A stretch of DNA of 33,693 nucleotides from Kiloniellales bacterium (GTDB lineage Bacteria > Pseudomonadota > Alphaproteobacteria > Kiloniellales > JAKSDN01): the NCBI GenBank assembly GCA_022360075.1, contig JAKSDN010000872.1, forward strand, positions 1 to 33,693. Reading direction: 5' to 3'. The notes below the pieces were generated by a model. That model saw nothing but the letters and a program-made list of their open reading frames with translations. It was not told where the DNA came from and searched no databases. The translations under genes and the position numbers were made by a program. Shown here one piece after another: positions 1-7,074 of the stretch (within the stretch, counting starts at the first letter, position 1; each line of letters begins with the position of its first letter).

Positions 1-893
1 CCGTTGATCATCCCGCCCCACGACGGCGCGAGCAGCACGAGCGAGAACACCATCCCGAGCGACTGCGCCCAGTCGGGCAGCGCCGTGTAGTGGAGGTGGT
101 GCGGGCCCGCCCACATGTAGATCGCGATCAGCGCCCAGAAGTGCACGACCGACAGCCGGTACGAGTAGATCGGCCGATTGGCCTGCTTCGGCACGAAGTA
201 ATACATCATGCCGAGGAAGCCGGCCGTCAAAAAGAAACCGACGGCATTGTGGCCGTACCACCACTGCATCATCGCATCGATCGTGCCGGTGTAGATCTGG
301 TACGACTTCCACAAGGTGACGGGGATCGCCAGGTTGTTGACGATGTGCAGCATCGCGATGGTGACGATGAAGGCCAGGTAGAACCAGTTGGCGACGTAGA
401 TGTGCGGCTCTTTCCGGCGCATGATCGTGCCGACGAAGGCGATCAGGTAGACGACCCAGACGATGGTCAGCCAGAGGTCGACGTACCACTCGGGCTCGGC
501 GTACTCGCGGCCCTGGCTCACACCCAGCACATAGCCAGAAGCGGCCATGACGATGAAGAGCTGGTAGCCCCAGAAAAGGAAAAGGCCCACCCCTTGGCCA
601 CCGAACAGGGGCGCGTGGCAAGTGCGTTGGACTACGTAGAGCGAGGTTCCGAGCAGCGCGTTGCCGCCGAAGGCGAAGATCACCGCCGAGGTGTGAACCG
701 GCCGCAGGCGGCCGAAGGTGGTCCACTCCAGGTCGAGGTTGAGCAGCGGATAGGCGAGCTGAAACGCGATAACGACGCCCACCAGAAAGCCGACGACGCC
801 CCAGAAAACCGTGGCGATCACGAACAAACGGATGACGTCTTCGTGGTATCCGACCTTGCCCGGCTCGCGCTCGACGACACCTGCCATTGCCAT
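1..893 (-). CDS. ccoN: cbb3-type cytochrome c oxidase subunit I (partial, 5' part)
   Basis: This is the catalytic subunit of the high-affinity cbb3 terminal oxidase of the inner membrane, which reduces O2 to water at a haem b3-CuB centre. The first 297 codons are present and the gene runs off the left edge. Visible haem-copper residues are H67 (low-spin haem b ligand, in RPVHTSAV), H215 (CuB ligand, in WYGHNAVGF) and H265-H266 (CuB ligands, in AGPHHLHYT). Several hydrophobic helices cover the whole length. The ATG at 893 is chosen because a GAAGGGA ribosome binding site lies just upstream; in-frame ATGs also occur at 911 and 887. The remaining ccoOQP genes would be expected to the left, outside the window. 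The 5' flank carries FNR-type boxes, as expected for microaerobic induction. Identification is secure. Confidence 0.96.
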   Translation of the reverse strand, partial: MAMAGVVEREPGKVGYHEDVIRLFVIATVFWGVVGFLVGVVIAFQLAYPLLNLDLEWTTFGRLRPVHTSAVIFAFGGNALLGTSLYVVQRTCHAPLFGGQGVGLFLFWGYQLFIVMAASGYVLGVSQGREYAEPEWYVDLWLTIVWVVYLIAFVGTIMRRKEPHIYVANWFYLAFIVTIAMLHIVNNLAIPVTLWKSYQIYTGTIDAMMQWWYGHNAVGFFLTAGFLGMMYYFVPKQANRPIYSYRLSVVHFWALIAIYMWAGPHHLHYTALPDWAQSLGMVFSLVLLAPSWGGMIN

Positions 894-1052
894 TTGGGAG
901 CTTCCCTTCATGCCGCTTCGGCCCAATTCGGTGCACATAAAAGGCAGGGATTAGGACAGCGCCTGCCCGACCTCACCCCAGACGCACACCTCGCCGTTCG
1001 AATGACGGCTCATTCGGCCCTGTTTATCTCTCAGAATTGGGCCTTTGCCTCA

Positions 1053-1066
1053 TTGATCTGAGTCAA
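1053..1066. promoter_or_regulatory. FNR/FixK-type box, ccoN-proximal
   Basis: TTGATCTGAGTCAA fits the FNR/FixK pattern TTGA-N6-TCAA with near-perfect dyad symmetry. It lies 160 nt upstream of ccoN in the divergent ccoN/DUF2189 gap. FNR-family control of cbb3 oxidase is well established. Which promoter it serves is inferred from distance only. Confidence 0.75.
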
Positions 1067-1117
1067 GCTGGACTGACAGCAAGTCGTTCGCCTGTCACGC
1101 ACGTCGTCGCGACTTTG

Positions 1118-1131
1118 TTGACTTGAGTCAA
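1118..1131. promoter_or_regulatory. FNR/FixK-type box, DUF2189-proximal
   Basis: TTGACTTGAGTCAA is a second TTGA-N6-TCAA box. Its centre is 65 bp (about six helical turns) from the first box and 80 nt upstream of the DUF2189 start at 1211. Two boxes in one divergent gap suggest one activator site per direction, or joint control. The rest of the 317-nt gap shows nothing else recognisable. Confidence 0.75.
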
Positions 1132-1210
1132 TCCTGTCGAACGCTCTACCATGTTAGTTTCCGTTCGGGATCCAGACTGAGCCGAGCTTGCGGCGCGAAA
1201 GGAACGGGGC

Positions 1211-1999
1211 ATGACTGACACGGTTCCGGTCTCGGCGATCACGATGCCGAGCATCAAGAAGATCGACCTGGACCAGCCTTGGCGCTGGCTCAGCGCAGGC
1301 TGGGAGGATCTGCGCAAGGCCCCGACCGTGAGCCTCTCGTACGGCATCGTTTTCGCGCTGGCCGGCTACGTGCTGACGGCTGCGATCTGGGTGTTCGAGG
1401 TGTTCTACCTGGTCCTGCCGCTGATGGCCGGGTTCATGCTGCTGGGGCCGCTCATCGGCGTCGGGCTCTACGACACGAGCCGCCGCCTGGCCCAGGGCGA
1501 GCCCGTGGGGCTGGGCTACGCGCTGACGGCCTGGCGGCGCAACGCGCCGCAGATCGGTCTGATGTGCCTGGTGCTGATGCTGTTCCTGCTGGCCTGGATT
1601 CGGATCGCGACGCTCATCTTCGCGCTCTTCTTCAGCGACAACCCGCCGCGGCCGGAGCCGCTCTTCCTGCTCGACGTCTTCGCCTCCGCCGATAGCCTGC
1701 CGTTCTTGGCCTTCGGGACGCTCGTCGGCGGCGTGCTGGCGGCGGGCGTCTTCGCGATCAGCGTGATCTCGATCCCTCTCCTGATCGACCGCGACGTCAA
1801 TGTCATCACGGCCATCGTCGCCAGCTTCGAGTCGGTGCGGCAGAATTTCTGGACCATGGCTCTTTGGGCCTGGCTGATCGCGCTCTTCGTCGGCGCCGGC
1901 CTGATCACCGGCTATCTGGGGCTCATCATCACCTTGCCCCTGATCGGTCACGCTAGCTGGCACGTCTACAAGTCCGTTATCGTTTGGGACGATCACTGA
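1211..1999 (+). CDS. DUF2189 family integral membrane protein
   Basis: The 262-residue protein has a short hydrophilic N-terminus (about 1-45) and then five or six hydrophobic helices, with the DUF2189-like segment of a GLYDTSRRLAQGEP loop after the second helix. The family is an uncharacterised bacterial inner-membrane family; no reaction is known. The ATG at 1211 follows an AGGAACGGGG ribosome binding site. It is divergent from ccoN and behind its own FNR-type box, so expression under oxygen limitation is likely (inference). It could take part in assembly or tuning of the respiratory membrane, but the sequence alone does not show this. The family assignment comes from remembered family features and is fairly sure. 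Confidence 0.85.
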   Translation: MTDTVPVSAITMPSIKKIDLDQPWRWLSAGWEDLRKAPTVSLSYGIVFALAGYVLTAAIWVFEVFYLVLPLMAGFMLLGPLIGVGLYDTSRRLAQGEPVGLGYALTAWRRNAPQIGLMCLVLMLFLLAWIRIATLIFALFFSDNPPRPEPLFLLDVFASADSLPFLAFGTLVGGVLAAGVFAISVISIPLLIDRDVNVITAIVASFESVRQNFWTMALWAWLIALFVGAGLITGYLGLIITLPLIGHASWHVYKSVIVWDDH

Positions 2000-2072
2000 G
2001 GGGGTGCCTGCGAGGGCGCGCCAGACGAGGGCCGCGCCTCGCGGACGTTGAGAGGGGAAGAGGAGAGGCGAA

Positions 2073-2258
2073 GTGTCGGGGATTGGCGCCTGGATCTTGG
2101 GCGTGGTGATGGGGCTGTTGGCTCTGATCGGCTTGGTGATGGCGAGCCAAGCCCATGACGCGGTTTTCTATTGGACCGGGCTGCTGGTCTTCGTGTTCGG
2201 CGTGTCTTTCATATTCGTGCTGATCGGGCGCAGCTTCGACCGGGCCTCCTCCGAGTAA
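2073..2258 (+). CDS. small two-helix membrane protein, hypothetical
   Basis: This is a 61-residue protein starting with GTG behind a GAGGAGAGG ribosome binding site. Two hydrophobic segments (about residues 5-24 and 32-53) are joined by a short SQAHD loop, and the C-terminus is charged (RSFDRASSE), so it should be an inner-membrane hairpin protein. It lies 73 nt after the DUF2189 gene in the same direction and may share its FNR-controlled transcript. Small membrane proteins are common partners of terminal oxidases, but this one does not resemble CcoQ or CydX in an obvious way. Function is unknown. The strong ribosome binding site, the membrane pattern and the context support a real gene. Confidence 0.72.
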   Translation: MSGIGAWILGVVMGLLALIGLVMASQAHDAVFYWTGLLVFVFGVSFIFVLIGRSFDRASSE

Positions 2259-2261
2259 GGC

Positions 2262-2295
2262 CGGCCGAAACCAGCGCGCTGCCCGGCTTCGGCCG
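2262..2295 (+). terminator. hairpin after small membrane gene
   Basis: An 8-bp stem (2262-2269 with 2288-2295, core GGCCGAA/TTCGGCC) starts 4 nt after the stop codon at 2258. No T-tract follows, so it is at best a weak or Rho-assisted terminator or a 3'-end stabiliser. Confidence 0.35.
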
Positions 2296-2414
2296 CCGCC
2301 TCGAAAAAACTCACCTATTCTTAAAGGCTCTACGCTAAGCTCTTGGGAGCACATGAATGTGCGTTTCCAGGTAGGCCGGTGCGGCCCAGCCGCCGGCGCC
2401 GGAAAGGACCAAGT

Positions 2415-2594
2415 ATGGCCAGTGCCAGGATTGATGGCTCGGACGAGGAAAATGCCCAGGTTTGCCTGGCCCGTAACCTCGTCGACTGCATGGGGCGCGA
2501 GAGCGCGATCCACGTCTGCAAGGTTAACGGCTGGATCGGCGTGCTCGAAGTCCTGACCGAGCAACAGCGCTCGGCGGCGGGCGAAGACAGCTAA
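2415..2594 (+). CDS. hypothetical protein, 59 residues
   Basis: The ATG at 2415 follows a GGAAAGGA ribosome binding site and is preferred to an in-frame upstream start at 2343 whose extension is Arg/Pro-rich and looks non-coding. The product is a small cytoplasmic protein with two Cys residues in VCLARNLVDC and a third in HVCKVNG, and an acidic N-terminus. The pattern ARNLVDCMGRESAIHVCKVNGW suggests a short helical domain, but I recognise no family. It lies between the FNR-linked membrane genes and the secreted/cytochrome gene pair, with a separate leader on each side, so it is probably expressed alone. Real coding is likely from the ribosome binding site and codon pattern; function is unknown. 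Confidence 0.6.
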   Translation: MASARIDGSDEENAQVCLARNLVDCMGRESAIHVCKVNGWIGVLEVLTEQQRSAAGEDS

Positions 2595-2671
2595 TCATCC
2601 CCGACGTTGCGCCGTCGCAGCGCCCCTCGTTTGACGCAGATCAACGCCCGCGCGGACGCCTGAGGCCACGA

Positions 2672-2715
2672 TTTCCCGGTCTTCGGGAGACGGCCTCCCG
2701 ATTCGTTTCGGGAGG
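2672..2715 (+). promoter_or_regulatory. four-segment alternating hairpin over a ribosome binding site
   Basis: Four short complementary segments lie in a row. Segment 1 (2672-2678) pairs with segment 2 (2684-2690). Segment 2 (2683-2689, TCGGGAG) also pairs with segment 3 (2695-2701, CTCCCGA). Segment 3 (2694-2701) pairs with segment 4 (2708-2715, TCGGGAGG). Segment 4 contains the Shine-Dalgarno sequence of the TTG-started gene at 2724. The 1:2 plus 3:4 fold hides it; the 2:3 fold frees it. The pairings are read directly; regulatory use is inference. The 3:4 hairpin could also act as an upstream terminator. Confidence 0.45.
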
Positions 2716-2723
2716 GATCTGCT

Positions 2724-3011
2724 TTGGTCTCACGTCGACTTCCTCTCATGATCGCCGGTTTGGCTCTCGGCCTGATTCCGGGCGTGGTCCTGGCTCAGTG
2801 GGAGGCCGAGCTCAAGGAGCAGATCTCGTTCGACGAAGGTTGTGAGGTCTCCTTCCTGAGCCAGGTCGTCGAGCGGGAGGTGGACGGTAGCCTCGTGATC
2901 ATCGCCAAGGTGCATTGCGTCGACAAACGGACCTTCGACGCCATGCGTCATGACGACTACGCGCCTTTCGAGTTCAAACTCTGCGGTCAGGAAAATGTCT
3001 CTGCTTGTTGA
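2724..3011 (+). CDS. secreted hypothetical protein, 95 residues
   Basis: The protein has a clear Sec signal peptide (positively charged MVSRR, then a hydrophobic core, likely cleavage after VLA at about residue 24), so the mature product of about 70 residues should be periplasmic. The mature part has four Cys residues (in EGCEV, VHCVD, KLCGQ and the last residue), which could form two disulfides. The TTG start at 2724 has a GGGAGGG ribosome binding site 7 nt upstream; the later ATG at 2748 would lose the charged N-region. It overlaps the downstream cytochrome c gene by 17 nt, so the two are co-translated and may work together in the periplasm. I do not recognise the family. Confidence 0.7.
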   Translation: MVSRRLPLMIAGLALGLIPGVVLAQWEAELKEQISFDEGCEVSFLSQVVEREVDGSLVIIAKVHCVDKRTFDAMRHDDYAPFEFKLCGQENVSAC

Positions 3012-3339
3012 CGGGCGGCTTTCGCCTTTCCGCCTCGTGACGGCGGCGGTCGCGCTCGCGGCCGGCCTCACGGCCTCGTCGCTGGCCTCGGCCTTCGATG
3101 CGGAAAGCGGCCACCGGCTGGCCGCGCGCTGGTGCGCGAAATGCCACCTGATCGGCCCCAGCGACGTCGCCAGCGACGCCGCCCCGGCCTTCGAGGATAT
3201 CGCGAACGATCCGACGCGCACGCCGGAGCGGCTGCGCACCTGGCTGGCCGATCCGCATCCGCCGATGCCCGACTTCTCGCTGTCGCGCGAGGAGATCGAC
3301 GCGATCCTGGCCTACCTCGACACGCTTCGAAAGGAATAG
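2995..3339 (+). CDS. c-type cytochrome, one haem
   Basis: This 114-residue protein has an N-terminal signal peptide (cleavage near ASA, about residue 33) and one haem-binding CXXCH motif (C47-A-K-C50-H51) after the usual amphipathic helix (AESGHRLAARW). M91, in PPMPDF, is the probable sixth haem ligand, followed by the C-terminal helix EEIDAILAYLDTLR. This is the class I cytochrome c fold, located in the periplasm and carrying electrons. The ATG at 2995 overlaps the preceding gene by 17 nt; an in-frame ATG at 2950 would add a non-signal-like extension. Closeness to ccoN makes it a candidate electron donor or redox partner for the cbb3 branch, which is inference. Confidence 0.9.
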   Translation: MSLLVDGRLSPFRLVTAAVALAAGLTASSLASAFDAESGHRLAARWCAKCHLIGPSDVASDAAPAFEDIANDPTRTPERLRTWLADPHPPMPDFSLSREEIDAILAYLDTLRKE

Positions 3340-3346
3340 GCCCGGC

Positions 3347-3907
3347 CTACGAGGATAGCGCCTCGTCCGCCGGTCTTGCTCGGATCGTGGACATGAGGGC
3401 GCGGAAGGGCAGCAGCATGGCGCCCGCCATGGCCAGCTTCACCGCGTAGTCGCCGAGCGCCAAGGTGACCCAAGGGACCTGGGTGCCGGCGAAGGCGAGC
3501 GAGAAGAACACGGCCGTGTCCAAGGCGGAGGCGAGCGTCGAGGAGAGGAAGGGCGCGCGCCACCAAGCGGCGCGGCGCAGACGGTCGAAGAGATAGACGT
3601 CCAGCAACTGCGCGACCAGAAAGGCCGCGCCGGAGGCGAGTGCGATCCGCCAGCCGGCGAAGGCGATCGATAGGACGACGGCGACCGCGAAGCCGACGTA
3701 GACCACCCGACGGGCCGGCCGCGGGCCGAGAGCGCGATTGGTCAGATCGGTCACCAGGAACGAGATCGGATAGGTGAAGGCCGCCCAGGTCAGCCAGTCG
3801 CTGATCGGGAACTGGACCAGCACGTTGGATAGCGTGACCACGAAGGTCATCGCGGCAATGCCGATCCACAGGCCCCGCGAGCGCCATTCGTCGCCGGTCT
3901 CAAGCAT
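3347..3907 (-). CDS. yhhQ: queuosine precursor transporter, VUT family (DUF165)
   Basis: This is a 186-residue inner-membrane protein with about six helices. The family signature is visible in the N-terminal half (SNVLVQFP, TYPISFLVTDLTNRALG) and in the AAFLVAQLLDVYLFDRLR and SSTLASALDTAVFFSLAF segments. YhhQ-type proteins import the queuosine precursors preQ0/preQ1, used to modify the wobble base of GUN-anticodon tRNAs. It lies 15 nt downstream of the SAM hydrolase gene on the same strand, so the two are probably co-transcribed. It converges with the cytochrome c gene with only 7 nt between stop codons. The family call is strong; substrate range is taken from family knowledge. Confidence 0.9.
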   Translation of the reverse strand: MLETGDEWRSRGLWIGIAAMTFVVTLSNVLVQFPISDWLTWAAFTYPISFLVTDLTNRALGPRPARRVVYVGFAVAVVLSIAFAGWRIALASGAAFLVAQLLDVYLFDRLRRAAWWRAPFLSSTLASALDTAVFFSLAFAGTQVPWVTLALGDYAVKLAMAGAMLLPFRALMSTIRARPADEALSS

Positions 3908-3922
3908 CTCCCACCGATCCTC

Positions 3923-4663
3923 TCAGTCTTCTGACTGTGGCAATACGTCCACCGGATCGCCGACCTCGAGACCCAGCGTTTCCGCTGCCCGTCCCCGATT
4001 GACGGCGATCTCGGCGAGCCCGTTGGCGTTCTCGTACCAAAAGGCCTCGCCCGGCGCCACATCGGAGAAGGTGCGCACACGCGGAAGCCGCCGTCCGGCG
4101 GCCAGCAGTGCCGTGGACGGATCCAGCCGCGCGGCACGCAGGCCCGTCATAGCATTGCCGTAGCGGTCGACGTAGACCACGCAAGCAAGCTCGTCCGGCC
4201 AGTCCTCTCCGATCAGATCGGCGATGGCGCAGAGCTGGCCGGGCGGGGGCTTGCCGCGGGCCAGCCTCGCCGCCACCGGGGCGAAGAGGTCGCGTCCGTG
4301 AAACGAGGCGGAAAGCTGCGCCGGCTGCCAGTCGATGCGCCAGGCCTGGGCCTTCGGGTCACGCCGGGCGACGACCGCCATCAGCCCGTTGTCCGGGCCG
4401 ACGTACCAGCGCCCGGCCGCGCGCACGACGAGCGCCTCGCGGGTGCTGCCGACGCCGGGGTCGACGACGCAGAGAAAGGTGGAACCCTCGGGAAAGGCAC
4501 CGGCGTAGGCCGCAAGCAGGTAAGCGGAAGCCTTGGGATCGAAGGTCGGGGCGTCGGCGAAGAGATCGACCACCGGAACGCCCGGTGCGTCGCGGTGGAG
4601 TACGGCGCGCATCTGACCGAGATAGGGGCCTTCCAGGCCGAAATCCGTGAACAGCACGATCAT
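3923..4663 (-). CDS. S-adenosyl-L-methionine hydrolase (adenosine-forming), DUF62 family
   Basis: The 246-residue protein belongs to the SAM hydroxide adenosyltransferase / chlorinase-fluorinase superfamily. It starts with the typical IVLFTDFG motif (D7), has VVDPGVGS (D68, then R75), VGPDNGL and FHGRDLFAP (H122). The Asp-Arg-His set D68/R75/H122 is the one known for water-using members, which cleave SAM to adenosine and methionine; the halogenase insertions are not evident. The ATG at 4663 gives the canonical N-terminus; an in-frame start 36 nt earlier would add an unlikely extension. It is the first gene of a two-gene unit with the queuosine precursor transporter and is divergent from gcrA. 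Confidence 0.9.
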   Translation of the reverse strand: MIVLFTDFGLEGPYLGQMRAVLHRDAPGVPVVDLFADAPTFDPKASAYLLAAYAGAFPEGSTFLCVVDPGVGSTREALVVRAAGRWYVGPDNGLMAVVARRDPKAQAWRIDWQPAQLSASFHGRDLFAPVAARLARGKPPPGQLCAIADLIGEDWPDELACVVYVDRYGNAMTGLRAARLDPSTALLAAGRRLPRVRTFSDVAPGEAFWYENANGLAEIAVNRGRAAETLGLEVGDPVDVLPQSED

Positions 4664-4759
4664 CGCCACACTATGGCGGCCGGATTCGGCTCGCGGCAAG
4701 CGCGGCCGGGCTTATCGGGTGCGGCCGTAAGATGGCCAAGCGCCCGATACGTTCGAGGC

Positions 4760-4800
4760 GACTCGATCGCGACTCGACACGAAGATCACTACCGTATATC
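4760..4800 (+). promoter_or_regulatory. gcrA promoter region with two GANTC sites
   Basis: Two GACTC sequences (4760-4764 and 4771-4775) lie 11 bp apart, one helical turn, upstream of gcrA. A possible -10 element TATATC (4795-4800) puts the second site in the -35 position, where no good TTGACA exists. GANTC is the CcrM methylation target, and GcrA acts at methylated GANTC promoters with sigma-70 in Caulobacter. Autoregulation of gcrA is therefore inferred, not shown. Confidence 0.5.
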
Positions 4801-4840
4801 GTGGGATCAACACTCAGAACCGCCATATATTGACGAGTTC

Positions 4841-4855
4841 ACCACATCTTGTGGT
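4841..4855 (+). promoter_or_regulatory. gcrA leader hairpin
   Basis: ACCACA-TCT-TGTGGT forms a perfect 6-bp stem with a 3-nt loop, ending 6 nt before the AGGGGGT ribosome binding site of gcrA. It may influence translation start or mRNA stability; no further evidence is visible. Confidence 0.35.
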
Positions 4856-4874
4856 CAATTTAGGGGGTATGCCA

Positions 4875-5285
4875 ATGAGCTGGACCGAGGAACGCGTAAC
4901 TGAGCTGTGCCGCCTGTGGGACGCCGGCTACAGTGCCTCTGCCATCGGTCGTCAGATCGGCTTGTCGAAGAACGCGATCATCGGCAAGGCCCACAGGCTG
5001 GGTCTGAAGCCCCGGCCGTCGCCGATCAGGCGGCGCATCCCGACGCCGACGATGACCTCGCCAATCCTGCGGCCGGAGCCGCAAAGCGAGCCGGCGCCGA
5101 TGCCCATGCCGCCGGCCCCGAAGGAACGCGCCGGCGGGCCGTCCTGCCACTGGCCGATCGGCGATCCGAGCGAGAGCGACTTCCGTTTCTGCGGCAAACC
5201 AGCCATTCCGGGGAAACCCTATTGCTCGGACCACTGCGCCAAGGCCTACATTTCGCGCAGTCGCAACGATTCAGAGGCCGCCTAG
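4875..5285 (+). CDS. gcrA: GcrA cell-cycle regulator
   Basis: GcrA is a sigma-70 cofactor of alphaproteobacteria that binds methylated GANTC promoters and drives cell-cycle genes. The 136-residue protein starts with the diagnostic MSWTEERV...LWDAGYSASAIG and the helix-turn-helix LSKNAIIGKAHRLGL (about residues 3-45). A Pro-rich linker follows (about 46-95), then the conserved Cys-containing C-terminal region with CHWPIGDP, FRFCGKP and YCSDHCAKAY, which binds RNA polymerase sigma-70 in the family. The ATG at 4875 is favoured by an AGGGGGT site 7 nt upstream; the ATG at 4869 would be too close. It is convergent with ggt, with 33 nt between the stop codons. Identification is secure. Confidence 0.97.
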   Translation: MSWTEERVTELCRLWDAGYSASAIGRQIGLSKNAIIGKAHRLGLKPRPSPIRRRIPTPTMTSPILRPEPQSEPAPMPMPPAPKERAGGPSCHWPIGDPSESDFRFCGKPAIPGKPYCSDHCAKAYISRSRNDSEAA

Positions 5286-5318
5286 AGAGCTTGGCCGAAA
5301 GCCCGAAGCGGCGGCGGT

Positions 5319-6902
5319 TCACATAAGGAGCGCGGCGCCGCCGCGCCGCGGGTCCCCCGTCGCCTGCCAGCCGCCGTCCGCGCCGCGCGAGACGGCGTGC
5401 ACGCCGCCGAAGAAGAGGTTGTGCCGTGGCCAGTTCCGGGTCCGGGTGACCTGCTGAGCGCAGGCGGCGGATATCAATGCAGCGAGGTCTTCGTCGAGCT
5501 CGGCCTCGAGGCTCAGCTCCCCGTCCTCGAAGTGTATGCGCGGTGCCCGGACCGCCTCCTCGACGGGCATGGCGAAGTCAATCAGGTTGCTCAAGACTTG
5601 GAGAATGGCGGTTCGGATCCGGTTCGAGCCGCCGGAGCCGAGCGCGGCGACGCCGCCATCGGCGAATCTGGCGACGGAAGGCGACATCATCGAGCAAAGC
5701 CGGCGGCCGGTGGGCCAGCGATGGAAGCCGCCCGGGTTGAGGTCGGCCTCGCCCAGCATGTTGTTCACCATCACGCCCGTGCCCGGCAGGACGTAGCCGC
5801 ATCCCTCGCCGTTGGACAGGGTCAGGCTTGCGATGTTGCCGTCGCCGTCCACGACGCTGATGTGGGTTGTCCCCCGCGAAGACGGGATGCCGCCGCTCAC
5901 CTCGCGCTCGTAACGCTCGAGAAGCCGGCGGTCCAGCAGCCGCGCAGCCGCCTGGTCCTCTCCGCCGGAGTCGGCCGGCATTCCCGACTCGAGCCGTGCC
6001 CGGTTCGTGAGGGCCATGACCCGCGTGAGCAGCGAAAGGTGAGGCTCGGAGCCGAACTGACGCGCCTCGAGGTCATGACGGTCCAGGAGCGCGAGGGCAA
6101 AGGCGATCAGGATCCCTCCCGTGGAGGGCGGCGGGTTGGTGAAGATGCGGGCGCCGCGATAGCGCCGCTCCAGCGGCTGCCGTCTTTCGACCCGATAGCC
6201 GGTGAGGTCCCCGGCGGTCAGCAAGCCGCCTTGCTCGCGGCAGGCCTTGACCAGGCCCTGCCCGATCTCGCCTTCGTAGAACAGCCGCGGGCCCTCCGCC
6301 GCGAGCGCCTCCAGAGTGCCGGCCAGGTCATGCTGGACGATGCAGTCGCCCTCGCCGAGCAGCGCCCCGTCGGGCCGCGTGTAGACGGCCCGTGAGTCTG
6401 CCCTCGCGGTGAGGATCGGACCGACGACGCTGAACAGATAGGCATCGACGGCCCGCAGCGTGGCTCCCTCGCGGGCCAGGCGCGCGGCCGGGGCGATGAG
6501 GCGCGCCAGGGGCATGCGCGCGAGATCCTCGTGAACGGCGGCGATGCCCGCGACCGCGCCCGGCGTTGCCGCTGCGCCGAGCCCGATGTGGAACTCCTGC
6601 GTCGCCGTGCCGAAGTCGGCGATCGCGGGGTAGAAGTCCATCTCGCCGGACCGCACCAGAGGGCCGGGGTCGGTCAGAGGCGTATCGACGAAGAAGTCAT
6701 AGACCTGAGGCCTGCCTTCGGCCGGGACCGCGAGCAGGAAGCCGCCGCCGGCGAGCGAGCAGAGCACCGGCTCGGCCACCGCGGCGGCGCAGAATGCGGC
6801 GATGACCGCGTCATAGGCGTTACCGCCGTCGGCCAGGATCTCCTGCGCTGCGGCCGCCGTCTCGGGATGGCCGCAGGCGACGGCGCCCATGCTGCCCGGC
6901 AT
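5319..6902 (-). CDS. ggt: gamma-glutamyltransferase family protein, no signal peptide
   Basis: The 527-residue protein carries the Ntn-hydrolase features of gamma-glutamyltranspeptidase: GHPETAAAAQEILADGGNAYDAV at the N-terminus, AGGGFLL, PPPSTGGI (about 257-264), the autocleavage/nucleophile site at T345 in GTTHISVVDGDGN, SNGEGCG and the GSGGSNRIRTAILQVLSN segment (about 427-444). Family members cleave gamma-glutamyl bonds of glutathione and related compounds. The ATG at 6902 has a GGGGAGG site 9 nt upstream and the conserved domain begins at once, so there is no export signal and the enzyme should be cytoplasmic, unlike periplasmic GGT of enterics. A role in gamma-glutamyl amide or glutathione turnover is possible; substrate is not predictable. 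Confidence 0.93.
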   Translation of the reverse strand: MPGSMGAVACGHPETAAAAQEILADGGNAYDAVIAAFCAAAVAEPVLCSLAGGGFLLAVPAEGRPQVYDFFVDTPLTDPGPLVRSGEMDFYPAIADFGTATQEFHIGLGAAATPGAVAGIAAVHEDLARMPLARLIAPAARLAREGATLRAVDAYLFSVVGPILTARADSRAVYTRPDGALLGEGDCIVQHDLAGTLEALAAEGPRLFYEGEIGQGLVKACREQGGLLTAGDLTGYRVERRQPLERRYRGARIFTNPPPSTGGILIAFALALLDRHDLEARQFGSEPHLSLLTRVMALTNRARLESGMPADSGGEDQAAARLLDRRLLERYEREVSGGIPSSRGTTHISVVDGDGNIASLTLSNGEGCGYVLPGTGVMVNNMLGEADLNPGGFHRWPTGRRLCSMMSPSVARFADGGVAALGSGGSNRIRTAILQVLSNLIDFAMPVEEAVRAPRIHFEDGELSLEAELDEDLAALISAACAQQVTRTRNWPRHNLFFGGVHAVSRGADGGWQATGDPRRGGAALLM

Positions 6903-7074
6903 CGCTATAGCCTCCCCGCTTGATTTCTATAGGACTTTTGGCGATCGGCCGCACTTCACTCTTGCCACGGAGCAAGCCGGCGGTAAAGCGGGAGGCGTGG
7001 CTCAAGATTTCAGCCAGGCTCGATCGATAATCGTGGCCTGAAGCAGATAAACACGCTTAAATTGTAGAGAAAGG

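Noticed and set aside
90..1061. Plus-strand frame of 323 codons at the left edge
   Set aside because: It is the antisense shadow of ccoN, whose haem and copper ligands are clear on the minus strand.
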